This document shows, in pieces, positions 34,052 through 42,658 of a stretch of DNA of 64,000 nt. This DNA comes from Flavimaribacter sp039888615 (GTDB lineage Bacteria > Pseudomonadota > Alphaproteobacteria > Rhizobiales > Rhizobiaceae), in the NCBI GenBank assembly GCA_039888615.1, contig JBDQQS010000001.1. The stretch is one strand, 5' to 3'. A program made the translations under genes and the position numbers. The notes below the pieces were generated by a model. That model did not search any database and was not told where the DNA came from. It worked only from the letters and a program-made list of their open reading frames with translations. The first letter of the stretch is position 1. Every line of letters begins with the position of its first letter.

Positions 34052-34879
34052 GTGGCGAAACACCCCGATAAAATGTTGAATTGGCCCATTCACGTCATCA
34101 ATCTTGACCGTTCGGTTGACCGCAGGGACGCGATCGAACAGGAGATGCTGCGGCTCGGTTTCCCGTTCAGGCGGTTTTCGGCGATTGACGGCGCGGAGCT
34201 GGATCGCACCCGGGTGAATGAGCAGCCGGTCCAGCCCGAACACGCAATCATCAAGAAACCGCTCACGCGCGCCGAGATCGCCTGCTATCTCTCCCATATC
34301 GCGGTCTGGAAGGAGATCGCGCAGGGCGATCACCCTGCCGCCTTTGTTTTCGAGGATGATGCGACTTTCGAGAAAGACGCCGCCGCCGTCTTGCAAGAGA
34401 TCGCTCGCCGCACGCCGGACTGGGACATTTTGAAACTTTATTCCGACAAGACGAAGAATCTCTTCGACAGGGAGTTTCTTGGATACGGATATTACTATGG
34501 CGTGGCGCGAATCTTGCCCATGTCGACCATCGGCTATGCGATCACGAAACCGGCGGCCGCCTATATGGCGGAACGGGCTTGCCGCATCTCTCTGCCGGTC
34601 GATATGGATTTGAAGCAGTGGTGGAACCACGAGGCCTGCGTCAAGATCGTGCAGCCGTCCCTTTGCCAGCCGTCGGAGGTGCTGCAGACCTCAAGCGAAA
34701 TCAACCAGGACCGAGAACATCTCTGGGCTGGCGGCGACATAAGCCGTTTCATAAGAAATATACGTTACCAGTGCGCCACCAAGTGGGCGGTTTTCCGGCA
34801 CAGCCACATGCAGCGCCGGCGAGCAACCTGGCCGGTGGCTTCGCTCGCTACGGGCGAGCGGGAAACAGACGGGACCTAA
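34052..34879 (+). CDS. Glycosyltransferase family 25 (LPS-type) protein
   Basis: The protein has 275 residues from GTG 34052, or 268 from ATG 34073. GT25 hallmarks are HVINLDRSVDRRDAIEQEM, FRRFSAIDGAEL, LTRAEIACYLSHIAVWKEI, and the metal-binding FVFEDDATFEKD. Members add galactose or glucose in lipooligosaccharide synthesis. The C-terminal 30 residues are basic and Trp/Arg-rich. It is followed by a pyruvyl transferase gene 5 bases later. Confidence 0.88.
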   Translation: MAKHPDKMLNWPIHVINLDRSVDRRDAIEQEMLRLGFPFRRFSAIDGAELDRTRVNEQPVQPEHAIIKKPLTRAEIACYLSHIAVWKEIAQGDHPAAFVFEDDATFEKDAAAVLQEIARRTPDWDILKLYSDKTKNLFDREFLGYGYYYGVARILPMSTIGYAITKPAAAYMAERACRISLPVDMDLKQWWNHEACVKIVQPSLCQPSEVLQTSSEINQDREHLWAGGDISRFIRNIRYQCATKWAVFRHSHMQRRRATWPVASLATGERETDGT

Positions 34880-34884
34880 AGGCG

Positions 34885-35829
34885 TTGACGGTTCCCGAGA
34901 CGCAACTCGTCGATTCCTGGCGACCGTGGTGCCGCGAGGGAAAGTATGCGCTGGTGGACTATCCTGATTATCTGAACCCCGGCGACTGCGCGATATGGCT
35001 CGGCGCCTGCGAAATCCTCCGCCGGATTTACGGTCGCCAGCCCGACTATGCGTCCACGCTGCGTGGTTTCGACGCCGATCGCTGCGTCAGGGCGGTTGGC
35101 GACGGCTCGGTTTTCTTTCTGGGCGGGGGCAATCTCGGCGCGCTCTACGCCAAGCACAACCGGATGCGGCTCGTGGCGATCCGCGCGATACCCGGATGTC
35201 GCGTCGTGCTGCTGCCGCAAAGCAACACCGGGCTCGACCGCGAGGGCGATCCGCTCGCTGCAGAAATCCTTCAGACGCTGCAGTCCCATCCGGACCTCAC
35301 ACTGCTAGCCCGGGACGCCGCGAGCCAGCGTCTGTTCGGGCGGTTGATGAACAGGGACATCGGCCTCTGCCCCGATCCGGCGAGCCTGTGTCTGCCCGAG
35401 CCTTCGAATGAGGGGAAGGGCGTCGCCTGCCTTTTGCGCTCGGACGGGGAGGCGGCTCTGGAACGCGCCGAGGGAGATGGTCTGGACGCCTGGGACTGGC
35501 CGGATCTGCCCGCGCTCAGGTTCTGGAATCGGGCGGGCAAACTCGTCAACGCCTTTCCCGAACGGCATATGCGCTGGCGCATCAGACAATTTACGGCCCG
35601 GCAAAAGGTGGACGCAGCGCTTCGAAATCTGGTGGACAAGCAAACCATAGTCACGGACCGGCTGCACGGCGCGCTTTTCGCGGAAGCCCTCGGCAAGCGG
35701 GTGATCGCCATCGACAACGCAACGGCCAAGATCTCGGCCTATTGCGAGACCTGGCGGGACTATTATCCCCGCATAGCGCTTGCGAACTCGCTTTCCGAAG
35801 CGCGCGATCTTGCCGGATTACCGGGGTAG
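34885..35829 (+). CDS. Polysaccharide pyruvyl transferase family protein
   Basis: It has 314 residues from TTG 34885; the open frame extends upstream inside the GT25 gene in another frame. The N-terminus reads YALVDYPDYLNPGDCAIWLG, the family's GDxA-type motif. FFLGGGNLGALYAKHN and the C-terminal TIVTDRLHGALFAEALGKRV (TxRLHG motif) are the strongest markers. Such enzymes put ketal pyruvate on surface polysaccharides. It makes a two-gene unit with the GT25 gene. Confidence 0.85.
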   Translation: MTVPETQLVDSWRPWCREGKYALVDYPDYLNPGDCAIWLGACEILRRIYGRQPDYASTLRGFDADRCVRAVGDGSVFFLGGGNLGALYAKHNRMRLVAIRAIPGCRVVLLPQSNTGLDREGDPLAAEILQTLQSHPDLTLLARDAASQRLFGRLMNRDIGLCPDPASLCLPEPSNEGKGVACLLRSDGEAALERAEGDGLDAWDWPDLPALRFWNRAGKLVNAFPERHMRWRIRQFTARQKVDAALRNLVDKQTIVTDRLHGALFAEALGKRVIAIDNATAKISAYCETWRDYYPRIALANSLSEARDLAGLPG

Positions 35830-35832
35830 GAA

Positions 35833-36543
35833 TCAGGCTTCTACCGCCACGTCGAGCGCAAGTTCCGCCAGTTCGTGCAGCGAGCTCTGTCGCGCTACGG
35901 GGTCGATCTCCTCGCGCGTGATCAGGCAATCGGAGACGGCGCATATTGCAAGCGCCCGCGCGCCGAACCGGGCGGCGAGCGTGTATAGCGTCGACGCCTC
36001 CATCTCGACGGCCAGAACATTGTGTTCGGCAAGCTTGCGATAGGTTTCCGCCGGATTGTCGTGATAGAAGACGTCGCCCGACACCAATCCGCCGACATGG
36101 TGTTTGAGGCTTCGATCCTCCGCCTTTTCAACGGCGCTGCGCAGAAGGCCGAAATCGGCGAATGGCGCATAGGTGTAGGGCGCGAACACGGATACGTTCA
36201 TGGCGCTGTCGGTCGAGGCGGCTGCGCCGAGTACGATGTCGCGAACCTTGACCTTCGTGGTCAGTCCTCCGCTGGTGCCGACCCTTATCAGCGTTTTCAC
36301 GTCATAGACAGTGACCAGTTCATGCACATAGATGGCAGTCGACGGCTGCCCCATACCTGTTGCCTGCACGCTCACGGGCTTGCCCTTCCATGAGCCGGTG
36401 AAACCCAGACAATTGCGGACGGAATTGACGAGCCGCGGCGCTTCCAGAAAGGTTTCGGCGATCCATTTGGCGCGCAAGGGGTCGCCGGGAAGCAACACCG
36501 CTTCCGCGTAATCGCCGCTGTTTGCTTCGTTGTGTGGTGTCAT
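35833..36543 (-). CDS. deoD: Purine-nucleoside phosphorylase DeoD-type
   Basis: The protein has 236 residues from the ATG at 36543, the normal DeoD length. It matches the hexameric family: ANSGDYAEAVLLPGDPLRAKWIA, ATGMGQPSTAIYVHEL, LIRVGTSGG, VLAVEMEASTLYTLAARF and the catalytic Asp in CAVSDCLITREE. It cleaves purine nucleosides with phosphate for salvage. An inverted repeat ATCACA-N12-TGTGAT (36586-36609) lies 43 bases upstream and may be a regulator site. Confidence 0.94.
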   Translation of the reverse strand: MTPHNEANSGDYAEAVLLPGDPLRAKWIAETFLEAPRLVNSVRNCLGFTGSWKGKPVSVQATGMGQPSTAIYVHELVTVYDVKTLIRVGTSGGLTTKVKVRDIVLGAAASTDSAMNVSVFAPYTYAPFADFGLLRSAVEKAEDRSLKHHVGGLVSGDVFYHDNPAETYRKLAEHNVLAVEMEASTLYTLAARFGARALAICAVSDCLITREEIDPVARQSSLHELAELALDVAVEA

Positions 36544-36741
36544 TTGCTGGCTCTCATTTCGTGGAAACACACTGCAGACCTGATTATCACAGCTCCCCGC
36601 AATTGTGATTACCGCCATTGCCGCTCTTGCAATTCAACACTGCGACATGATAGAACAAAAAAGGAACATTGTGATTTCCCTGCTTGGAAATTTCGTGTTT
36701 CAGACGGTTGAGAAGGCGTATTTATTCAAAACGGACGAATC

Positions 36742-36761
36742 CCGAAACAAAGCCAGATCGG
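36742..36761 (+). repeat. Dispersed repeat copy 1
   Basis: TCCCGAAACAAAGCCAGATC. Identical to 45806-45825 inside the VOC gene. Flanking bases are also similar, giving a longer degenerate match (CGA before, GGATAAA or AGACAA after). Confidence 0.7.
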
Positions 36762-36776
36762 ATAAAAGCCGAATTC

Positions 36777-36794
36777 CCGAAACAAAGCCAGAAA
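36777..36794 (+). repeat. Dispersed repeat copy 2
   Basis: TCCCGAAACAAAGCCAGA, an 18-base match to copy 1, starting 35 bases after it. The preceding GAAT also resembles the VOC copy (GGAT). Confidence 0.7.
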
Positions 36795-36926
36795 TTATAA
36801 AACCAATAAAAACAATGGATTATTTGGAGTTAAGGCATTCCAGGCTGGTGTCCGTTGGGCGTATCCTATCGAAAATGCAAAGCCGAGACGCCATATCGGA
36901 TGTCAACCTGGAGACGAGGTAGGAGC

Positions 36927-37319
36927 ATGACCCGACAGACAGTGCATAATCCCGACAATGAACGGCATTACATGCAACTCGATGGTCTGTCGCAGACGGT
37001 GCGGATCGTGCTGGACGGTTTGCTGGTCGCCGAATCCAGGAAGCCGCTTCGGCTTCTGGAAGTGGGCAAGGGGCTCTATCCGCCGCAATATTACATTCCG
37101 GAATCCGACATCGTAGTCTCACTCGTGAAAACGGAGAAGTCGACCCATTGTCCGCTGAAGGGCGACGCCACCTATTTCTCCGTTGTCGACGGCGCCGGGC
37201 ATGTATTGGCCGAGAATCTGGGCTGGTCCTATGCCGATCCGTTCGATTTCGCCGGCATGCTGGCTGGCCGTATCGCCTTTGACCCGAAACGCGTCAGTAT
37301 CACAATCGAGGCGGAGTAA
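36927..37319 (+). CDS. DUF427-domain protein
   Basis: The protein has 130 residues from ATG 36927, with GAGGT and AGGAG upstream. The DUF427 core is visible in RLLEVGKGLYPPQYYIPESDIV, followed by STHCPLKGDATYFSVV and NLGWSYADPFDFAGMLAGRIAF. The fold is a small beta-tent; its biochemical role is unknown. It is 22 bases upstream of the glycosylase gene and probably co-transcribed. Confidence 0.88.
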   Translation: MTRQTVHNPDNERHYMQLDGLSQTVRIVLDGLLVAESRKPLRLLEVGKGLYPPQYYIPESDIVVSLVKTEKSTHCPLKGDATYFSVVDGAGHVLAENLGWSYADPFDFAGMLAGRIAFDPKRVSITIEAE

Positions 37320-37341
37320 TTCGAAAGAACGGGGATGGTGC

Positions 37342-38013
37342 ATGAGATCGTTCGATGAATTGTATAAAATGGCGGCGGATCGCAAGGGCGGTCCGGAATC
37401 CTTTGAAGCGACCCTGACGACGCCGAAGACGCCTGAGGAACTGGCCGCCATACCGGACGACCGCTGGCTTTCCACGATGAGCAAATGCATCTTTCAGGCC
37501 GGTTTCAACTGGAAAGTCGTCGAAAACAAGTGGCCCGCCTTCGAGGAAGTGTTCCACGGTTTCGACGTGGCCCGCGCCGCGTTCATGACGGACGAGGACA
37601 TCGAGGCGCTGCTCTCCGACAAGCGCGTCATCCGCAACGGCGCCAAGATCGCCGCAATCCGCGACAATGCGCAGTTCCTCGCCGATCTGGCGAAACAACA
37701 CGGATCGGCCGCCCGGTTCTTCGCTGAATGGCCGGACGAGGACTATGTCGGTCTGCTGGACGTGCTGAAGCAGCGCGGAACGCGTCTGAGCGGTAACACC
37801 GGCATGTATCTCCTGCGCTTCATGGGACGCGACAGTTTCATCCTGTCGCAAGACGTGGTGGCGGCGCTGGTGAGGGAGGGGGTGGTCGACAAGGCCGCGA
37901 CCTCGAAGCGGGACCGTTTGAAGGCGCAAGAGGCGTTCAATCAGTGGCGCGAAGAGTCCGGTCGGCCCTTTTCCCATATCAGCCGCGTGCTCGCCTGTAC
38001 GGTGGGCGATTGA
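37342..38013 (+). CDS. DNA-3-methyladenine glycosylase I (Tag)-like protein
   Basis: The protein has 223 residues from ATG 37342. FHGFDVARAAFMTDEDIEALL and KRVIRNGAKIAAIRDNAQFL match the Tag HhH region, as does SKCIFQAGFNWKVVENKWPAF. The N-terminal Cys/His zinc-ligand pattern of E. coli Tag (CGW near residue 4) is missing, so this is a diverged Tag-like protein. It would remove alkylated adenine in base-excision repair. Confidence 0.8.
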   Translation: MRSFDELYKMAADRKGGPESFEATLTTPKTPEELAAIPDDRWLSTMSKCIFQAGFNWKVVENKWPAFEEVFHGFDVARAAFMTDEDIEALLSDKRVIRNGAKIAAIRDNAQFLADLAKQHGSAARFFAEWPDEDYVGLLDVLKQRGTRLSGNTGMYLLRFMGRDSFILSQDVVAALVREGVVDKAATSKRDRLKAQEAFNQWREESGRPFSHISRVLACTVGD

Positions 38014-38019
38014 GCAGCG

Positions 38020-39174
38020 TTAATTGCCGCCAAGCAGGCGCATGACCGTGCGGTGAAACATCGCCGCGCCGGTCGGAATGAGCTCGTCTGGAAAGTCGTA
38101 GTCGGGATTATGAAGCGCCGGGTGGTCCGCGCCGGCGCCGAGGAAAAACATCACAGACGGACATATCTTTCCGAACTCGCCGAAATCCTCCGAAAAACGC
38201 ATAGGCTCTTCCAGATCGAACAGCGACAGGTCGAGTTCGCCAGCCGATTGCCGGATCATCCGGGTCAGGGCGCTGTCGTTGACCGAGGCGCTGAAAACGT
38301 CGTCGTAGTCGATATGCAACTGCAGGCCGTGCGTTGTGGAGACCTCGCGGGCGCTCTCTTCAGCACGGCTCACAAGCTGCGTCATCCGCTCATCAGTCAG
38401 GGTTCGAAGCGTCGCCCAGACTTCGGCGTGACCGGGCGAGACGCCAAACGCCTTTTCTCCCATATGCGCATGCACGACCGTCACCAGAACAAAATCCTCG
38501 TCAAGTCGCGCCGAACAACACATGGCGTTCAGTCGCCGGATCAGCTCCGCCATGGCGACGGCTGGAGAAACGCCGGTTTCCGGCGCCGAGGCGTGCGCCG
38601 TGCGGCCCTCAAGGGCGATGCGCATGCCACGGGAGGCGCAGGTGACAAATCCCTTTTTCGCCAGGACGCTATGGCGCGGGTAGCCCGGAAAATTGTGCAA
38701 CGAGAGCGCAAAGTCCGGAGTGATGGTTCCAAAGCGCGGGTCTGATATGACGGCCCGCGCGCCTTTGCCATTCTCCTCCGCCGGTTGGAAGAACAGGACG
38801 ACGCGTCCCCGCGGAGGCTTGTCCCGCGCCAGCAGAAACGCCGTGGCGAGAACGATCGCCATGTGACCGTCATGGCCGCACTGGTGGCCTTTGCCTTTTA
38901 CGATGGATTGGTGTTCGAGACCGGAAAGATCCTCGATTGGAAGACCGTCCAGTTCGCATCGGATCAGCACGGTCGGCCCATCGCCCGGACCGTTGAAAAT
39001 GGCGGCGACGCCCGCGCCACCAAGGCCGGTCAGGATTGAGTCCGGCGCAAAGGCCTGCAAATGCCCAGCGATGGTTTCGGCGGTCGCGAATTCCTCGCCG
39101 GAGAGCTCCGGCCGTCGATGCAGGTCACGGCGAATGTCTTTGATTTCTGCGAAAGTCTGGTCCGGAATCGTCAT
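38020..39174 (-). CDS. M20-family amidohydrolase/peptidase (HipO/IlvE-amide hydrolase type)
   Basis: The protein has 384 residues from the ATG at 39174. It has the dinuclear metal sites of M20D peptidases: HQCGHDGHMA, FFQPAEENGKGA and the late His in SLHNFPGYP and HNPDYDFPDE. The lid domain contains RTAHASAPETGVSPAVAMAEL. It hydrolyses N-acyl or amide bonds of amino acids. It is in no obvious operon and is convergent with the glycosylase gene 6 bases away. Confidence 0.9.
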   Translation of the reverse strand: MTIPDQTFAEIKDIRRDLHRRPELSGEEFATAETIAGHLQAFAPDSILTGLGGAGVAAIFNGPGDGPTVLIRCELDGLPIEDLSGLEHQSIVKGKGHQCGHDGHMAIVLATAFLLARDKPPRGRVVLFFQPAEENGKGARAVISDPRFGTITPDFALSLHNFPGYPRHSVLAKKGFVTCASRGMRIALEGRTAHASAPETGVSPAVAMAELIRRLNAMCCSARLDEDFVLVTVVHAHMGEKAFGVSPGHAEVWATLRTLTDERMTQLVSRAEESAREVSTTHGLQLHIDYDDVFSASVNDSALTRMIRQSAGELDLSLFDLEEPMRFSEDFGEFGKICPSVMFFLGAGADHPALHNPDYDFPDELIPTGAAMFHRTVMRLLGGN

Positions 39175-39216
39175 CGGGGCACAGTAGCGCCTCAGCTGCG
39201 CAGCGGGCAAGAATGG

Positions 39217-39798
39217 TCAGGTTATCTCCAGCCGCTTGATGATACGGTTGAGACCAACCGGCGTTACCCCAAGATAGGCGGCCAGATCCTTCTGCGGAAC
39301 CCGTTCGATGAGGCGCGGCATGGTCGACTTCAGCCACATGAACCGGTCCGCCGGCTTGAGCGTCAGGAAAACGCGCTCGCGCTCCTCCTTTTTCGCGGCG
39401 AAGTCGAGCAGCAGCGCGTTCATAACCCTGGCCCATTCGATGTGCTGTCCGGCAAGCCTCTCCAGTACGCTGAAGTCGCAATGTTCCAGTTCGCTGGGCT
39501 CCATGGCTTCGGCGCCAAACCCCGCCGCCGCGCCGGATTGCAGCGTCGAGGAACAGGCGAAGAATTTGTCCTCCGGAATGAAGGATTTGATCCATTCGTC
39601 GCCGTCGGGCAGCGTGTAGACGAGTTTGATGAGCCCGCTGCGGACAATGAATATCCGACGATCCTGGTCGCCGGGCCTGAACACTGACGCGCCGGCTGTG
39701 ACGCGCGACACCGAAATCGCGTCGGCAAAAACCCGCCAGTCGGGCAGGGGCTTCCGCGCGACGCGGTTCATCAGTCCTTCCGCGGCCAAACCTGTCAT
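39217..39798 (-). CDS. Crp/Fnr-family transcriptional regulator
   Basis: The 193-residue protein has an N-terminal cyclic-nucleotide-binding-like domain (VTAGASVFRPGDQDRRIFIVRSGLIKLVYTL, FIPEDKFFACSSTL) and a short C-terminal region ending RVPQKDLAAYLGVTPVGLNR, the start of a winged HTH. The HTH is compact: the protein stops right after the recognition helix. No four-Cys FNR cluster is seen. A palindrome at 39801-39816 lies just upstream. Confidence 0.85.
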   Translation of the reverse strand: MTGLAAEGLMNRVARKPLPDWRVFADAISVSRVTAGASVFRPGDQDRRIFIVRSGLIKLVYTLPDGDEWIKSFIPEDKFFACSSTLQSGAAAGFGAEAMEPSELEHCDFSVLERLAGQHIEWARVMNALLLDFAAKKEERERVFLTLKPADRFMWLKSTMPRLIERVPQKDLAAYLGVTPVGLNRIIKRLEIT

Positions 39799-39800
39799 CG

Positions 39801-39816
39801 ATTAATCCTGGTTAAT
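39801..39816. promoter_or_regulatory. Inverted repeat beside the Crp/Fnr gene
   Basis: ATTAA-TCCTGG-TTAAT sits 3-18 bases upstream of the regulator start in the divergent region with the SDR gene. It is shorter than an FNR box but similar in geometry, so autoregulation is possible. Confidence 0.35.
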
Positions 39817-39902
39817 GCGGGACATTACGCACACCGGCACAAGGGACTCACAAAATTGAGGAAATGGACAGCGCCGTTTCCGAAAATGAAAAAGAGGATC
39901 CC

Positions 39903-40622
39903 ATGCCACAAGAAACGATAATCATTACCGGCGCAAGCCGGGGAATAGGCCGGGCCCTGACGGCGCTGTGCCTTCAGCGAGGCCATCCCGTCGTGGCAGT
40001 GGCCCGTAACGTTGGCGATCTTGAGCGCCTTACTGCGTCGGGAAGTCCGTTGCAATGCCATTCAGCGGACCTGTCGAACCCGCAACAGGCAGCGGCGGCG
40101 GGTGAGGCGATCGCCGCCGCCCTGTCGGATAGAGCCATACTCGTCAACAACGCCGCGACCCAGGACGACTGGCAATTCTTCGAAACAAAAAACACGGCCG
40201 ATGCGTTGACACGCAACATCGCCCTCAATTTGACAGCGCCAATCCTTTTGACCGGCGCGCTGTGCGAGACAACCTCCATCGAAGCGGTCGTGTTCATACA
40301 GTCCTTGCTGTCGCTCGAGCCAAAGAGCTCGGCAGCAGTCTACAGCGCCGCAAAAGCTGGCCTCGGGATGTTCTCAAAGGCGCTGCGGCTTCAATCGAAA
40401 GACGGGCGCCTCAGGCTTCAGGACGTGTATCTGCCGCTGGTCGACACCGCGATGACTGCGGGCAGGGGGACCGGAAAAATCAGTCCGGAGGTCGCCGCCG
40501 AACAGATATATAAAGCCATTATGAGCGGTCGACCGCGCACTTATGTTGGAAAGGCGCGATTGATGGCCGCCATCCACTGGTTGTCTCCGGCGCTGGCGGG
40601 ATTCATTCTGTCGCGCATGTAG
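39903..40622 (+). CDS. Short-chain dehydrogenase/reductase
   Basis: The protein has 239 residues from ATG 39903. It has the cofactor motif TGASRGIGRAL near residue 8, AILVNNAA (NNAG region), and a YxxxK active site in AVYSAAKAGLGMF (Tyr-Lys spaced by three). The catalytic Ser is in IQSLLSLEP. Substrate unknown; NAD(P)(H)-dependent oxidoreduction is expected. Confidence 0.88.
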   Translation: MPQETIIITGASRGIGRALTALCLQRGHPVVAVARNVGDLERLTASGSPLQCHSADLSNPQQAAAAGEAIAAALSDRAILVNNAATQDDWQFFETKNTADALTRNIALNLTAPILLTGALCETTSIEAVVFIQSLLSLEPKSSAAVYSAAKAGLGMFSKALRLQSKDGRLRLQDVYLPLVDTAMTAGRGTGKISPEVAAEQIYKAIMSGRPRTYVGKARLMAAIHWLSPALAGFILSRM

Positions 40623-40640
40623 CGCTCGGCCGGAAAATGG

Positions 40641-40664
40641 AAACGCCGCCTTTCGGCGGCGTTT
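40641..40664. terminator. Bidirectional terminator between SDR and EF-hand genes
   Basis: AAACGCCGCC (40641-40650) and GGCGGCGTTT (40655-40664) with a TTTC loop. T-rich tracts follow on both strands (TTTC on the plus, TTTCCATTTTCC on the minus). It sits between two convergent stops. Confidence 0.8.
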
Positions 40665-40674
40665 CGGGACATGA

Positions 40675-41733
40675 TCAGATGTCGTTCTTCTCGGGTTTCG
40701 GAGGGCCCTTGCGCTCCATACCGGCCTTGTCGGGACCGTGTCCCTTGCGGTTCATACCGTCCTTGTCAGGTCCGTGCCCCCTGCGGTCCATTCCGGCCTT
40801 TCGGTCGGCCTTTGTCAGAACGCCGTCGCCGTTGCGGTCGAAACGCTTGACGATATCTTTCGTTGGCGCGCTGAATTCCTCAGCGGTCACTTCAAGATTT
40901 CCGTCGATGTCTATCTTCTGAAACGCCTTGACCATCATGCGATCGGTCATTGTCGACCATACGCCGGAAAACGCTTCAAGATCGACAGAGCCGTCGGGAC
41001 CGGCCGCCTCGTTGAAGGTCGCCGTCCGCACCTCGTCGAACTCGGCGCGGGTGATCTTGCCGTCGCCGTTGACGTCGAAGCGCTCCATGATTTCCATCAT
41101 GGCCAGCTGACCACCCATGCGACCATGTCCACCGTGGCCGCGGGGGCCGCCATGGTGCTTGCCGCCGTGCTCTCCGCGCATGCCCATCTTTCGTTCTGGG
41201 CCGTCGTGTCCGCCACGTCCGGGTTTTCCTTCAGCGCGCGGTCCAGGTCGTTCCGGTCGGTTGTCCGCGCGTGGACCTTCTCCCGGCGCCGGACGCGTCA
41301 GTTCGCCACTGCCGTCGCGGTCAAGCAATGTGAACATGGCGTTCGAAACGCTGTCGAACTCTTCCCGGGTGATCTGACCGTCGCCATCACGGTCGAGTCG
41401 CTGGAAGCCTCTGACCATGCGCGGCCTGGCTTGTTCGCTCCAGTAAACCTTGAACTGCTCCAGGTTGACTGTTCCATCGTCGCCCGACATGGCTTCGAAT
41501 TTCTCCGCCATGACTGCGTCGACATCGGCCTGGCTCACCACGCCGTCGCCGTTTGCATCGAACTCTCTGAAGGCCTTGCGACCGGAGAAGTGCTTCCAGT
41601 TGCCGCCAAATCCCTGGCTCCATCCGTGTCCGCCGTGACCGCGTTCGCCCGGCGACGCGAGCGCCGGTAATACGCTTGCGCTCAGGAATGTGGTGGCCAT
41701 CAGTGCTATGACTGTCTTTCCGATAGGCTTCAT
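40675..41733 (-). CDS. Secreted EF-hand protein with several calcium loops
   Basis: The protein has 352 residues from the ATG at 41733, with a signal peptide (VIALMATTFLSASVLPALA). EF-hand loops read DANGDGVVSQAD, DRDGDGQITREE, DRDGSGELTR, DVNGDGKITRAE, DIDGNLEVTAEE and DRNGDGVLTKAD, with His/Gly-rich linkers (GHGGHGW, HGGKHHGGPRGHGGHG). The C-terminus has three 12-residue repeats of the type GMxRxGHGPDKx. It is likely a periplasmic or extracellular Ca-binding protein. It is divergent from an OmpR/kinase pair. Confidence 0.88.
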   Translation of the reverse strand: MKPIGKTVIALMATTFLSASVLPALASPGERGHGGHGWSQGFGGNWKHFSGRKAFREFDANGDGVVSQADVDAVMAEKFEAMSGDDGTVNLEQFKVYWSEQARPRMVRGFQRLDRDGDGQITREEFDSVSNAMFTLLDRDGSGELTRPAPGEGPRADNRPERPGPRAEGKPGRGGHDGPERKMGMRGEHGGKHHGGPRGHGGHGRMGGQLAMMEIMERFDVNGDGKITRAEFDEVRTATFNEAAGPDGSVDLEAFSGVWSTMTDRMMVKAFQKIDIDGNLEVTAEEFSAPTKDIVKRFDRNGDGVLTKADRKAGMDRRGHGPDKDGMNRKGHGPDKAGMERKGPPKPEKNDI

Positions 41734-41929
41734 CGCTTCTGTCCTTTCGGTTGTTGTTGCGATAGCCCAGGATTTAGGGTGGACTTGTCGCAGAAATACG
41801 TTGGCAACCGGCATTAGTGTCAGGCTTTGTCGCACATTGGCTCAGTGATACATCTTGTTACAACTTTCCTTCGCGTCTGGGGCCAAACCGGAATAAGTAG
41901 GGTCCGACATCCAAGGACAGGCAGCCCGA

Positions 41930-42658
41930 ATGAGCGACATGGCCCCTCACATACTGGTCGTCGACGACCATCGCGACATCCGTGAGTCTCTTGCCCGCTA
42001 TCTGACAAGAAGCGGCATGCGCGCCAGCACCGCCGACAGCGCGGCGCAGGCGCGCAAGGTCATGAAGGCGGCCGCCATCGACCTCGTGGTCCTGGACATC
42101 ATGATGCCGGGCGAGGATGGCCTGTCGTTGTGCCGACACCTTGTCGAAAGCGACGGGACGCCCGTCATACTGCTGACCGCCATGGCCGAGGATACGGACA
42201 GGGTCGTTGGTCTGGAGATCGGCGCAGACGACTATGTGACCAAACCATTCAATCCGCGCGAATTGCTGGCGCGCGTCAAGGCGGTGCTGCGCCGGGCGAG
42301 CCTGGCGCCGAAGGAACGCGATCCGGTTTCCAGCGAAAGGCTTGGCTTTGGCGACTGGATTCTGGACATGGCGCAACGCCATCTGATCGGTGCGGATGGC
42401 GTCATCACGCCACTCTCGACCGGGGAGTTCCAGTTGCTCGTCGCGTTCCTCAAGCGTCCCAGAATGGTTCTGTCACGCGATCAACTGCTTGATCTGACTA
42501 CGGGCCGCTCGCCCAATATTTTCGATCGATCGATCGACAATCAGGTCAGCCGGTTGAGGCGCAAGATCGAAAAGGACCCGAAGAACCCGGTTCTCATCAA
42601 GACGGTCTGGGGCGGCGGGTATTCTTTCGCAGCCGATGTCGTGGAGCCGGATGCATGA
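41930..42658 (+). CDS. OmpR-family response regulator
   Basis: The 242-residue protein (ATG 41939 is an alternative start) has an intact receiver: acidic pair in VVDDHRD, phospho-acceptor in VVLDIMMPGEDG, and Lys in VTKPFNP. The C-terminal winged helix is OmpR/PhoB type (LSTGEFQLLVAFLKRP, RSIDNQVSRLRRKIEKDP, TVWGGGYSF). It overlaps the kinase gene as ATGA and is divergent from the EF-hand gene, which is the likely target. Confidence 0.93.
   Translation: MSDMAPHILVVDDHRDIRESLARYLTRSGMRASTADSAAQARKVMKAAAIDLVVLDIMMPGEDGLSLCRHLVESDGTPVILLTAMAEDTDRVVGLEIGADDYVTKPFNPRELLARVKAVLRRASLAPKERDPVSSERLGFGDWILDMAQRHLIGADGVITPLSTGEFQLLVAFLKRPRMVLSRDQLLDLTTGRSPNIFDRSIDNQVSRLRRKIEKDPKNPVLIKTVWGGGYSFAADVVEPDA

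Larger units (their letters stand above)
36544..36926. other. AT-rich intergenic region with two copies of a short dispersed repeat
   Basis: These 383 bases contain no credible gene; a 105-residue open frame at 36605-36922 has no family features. The deoD promoter region is at its left end. Bases 36640-36830 are clearly AT-richer than the flanks and hold two copies of the 18-20 base repeat described below. Confidence 0.5.

Noticed and set aside
34579..34884. Upstream extension of the pyruvyl transferase frame
   Set aside because: The extra residues lie in a different frame of the GT25 gene and lack the family's pattern; TTG 34885 leads straight into it.
36605..36922. A 105-residue open frame upstream of the DUF427 gene
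   Set aside because: It lies in AT-rich spacer, includes the two repeat copies, has no ribosome-binding site and no family similarity by eye.
40690..40800. Tandem DNA repeats suggestive of a CRISPR or VNTR array
   Set aside because: They encode the 12-residue C-terminal repeats of the EF-hand protein; unit length is 36 bases with no spacers.
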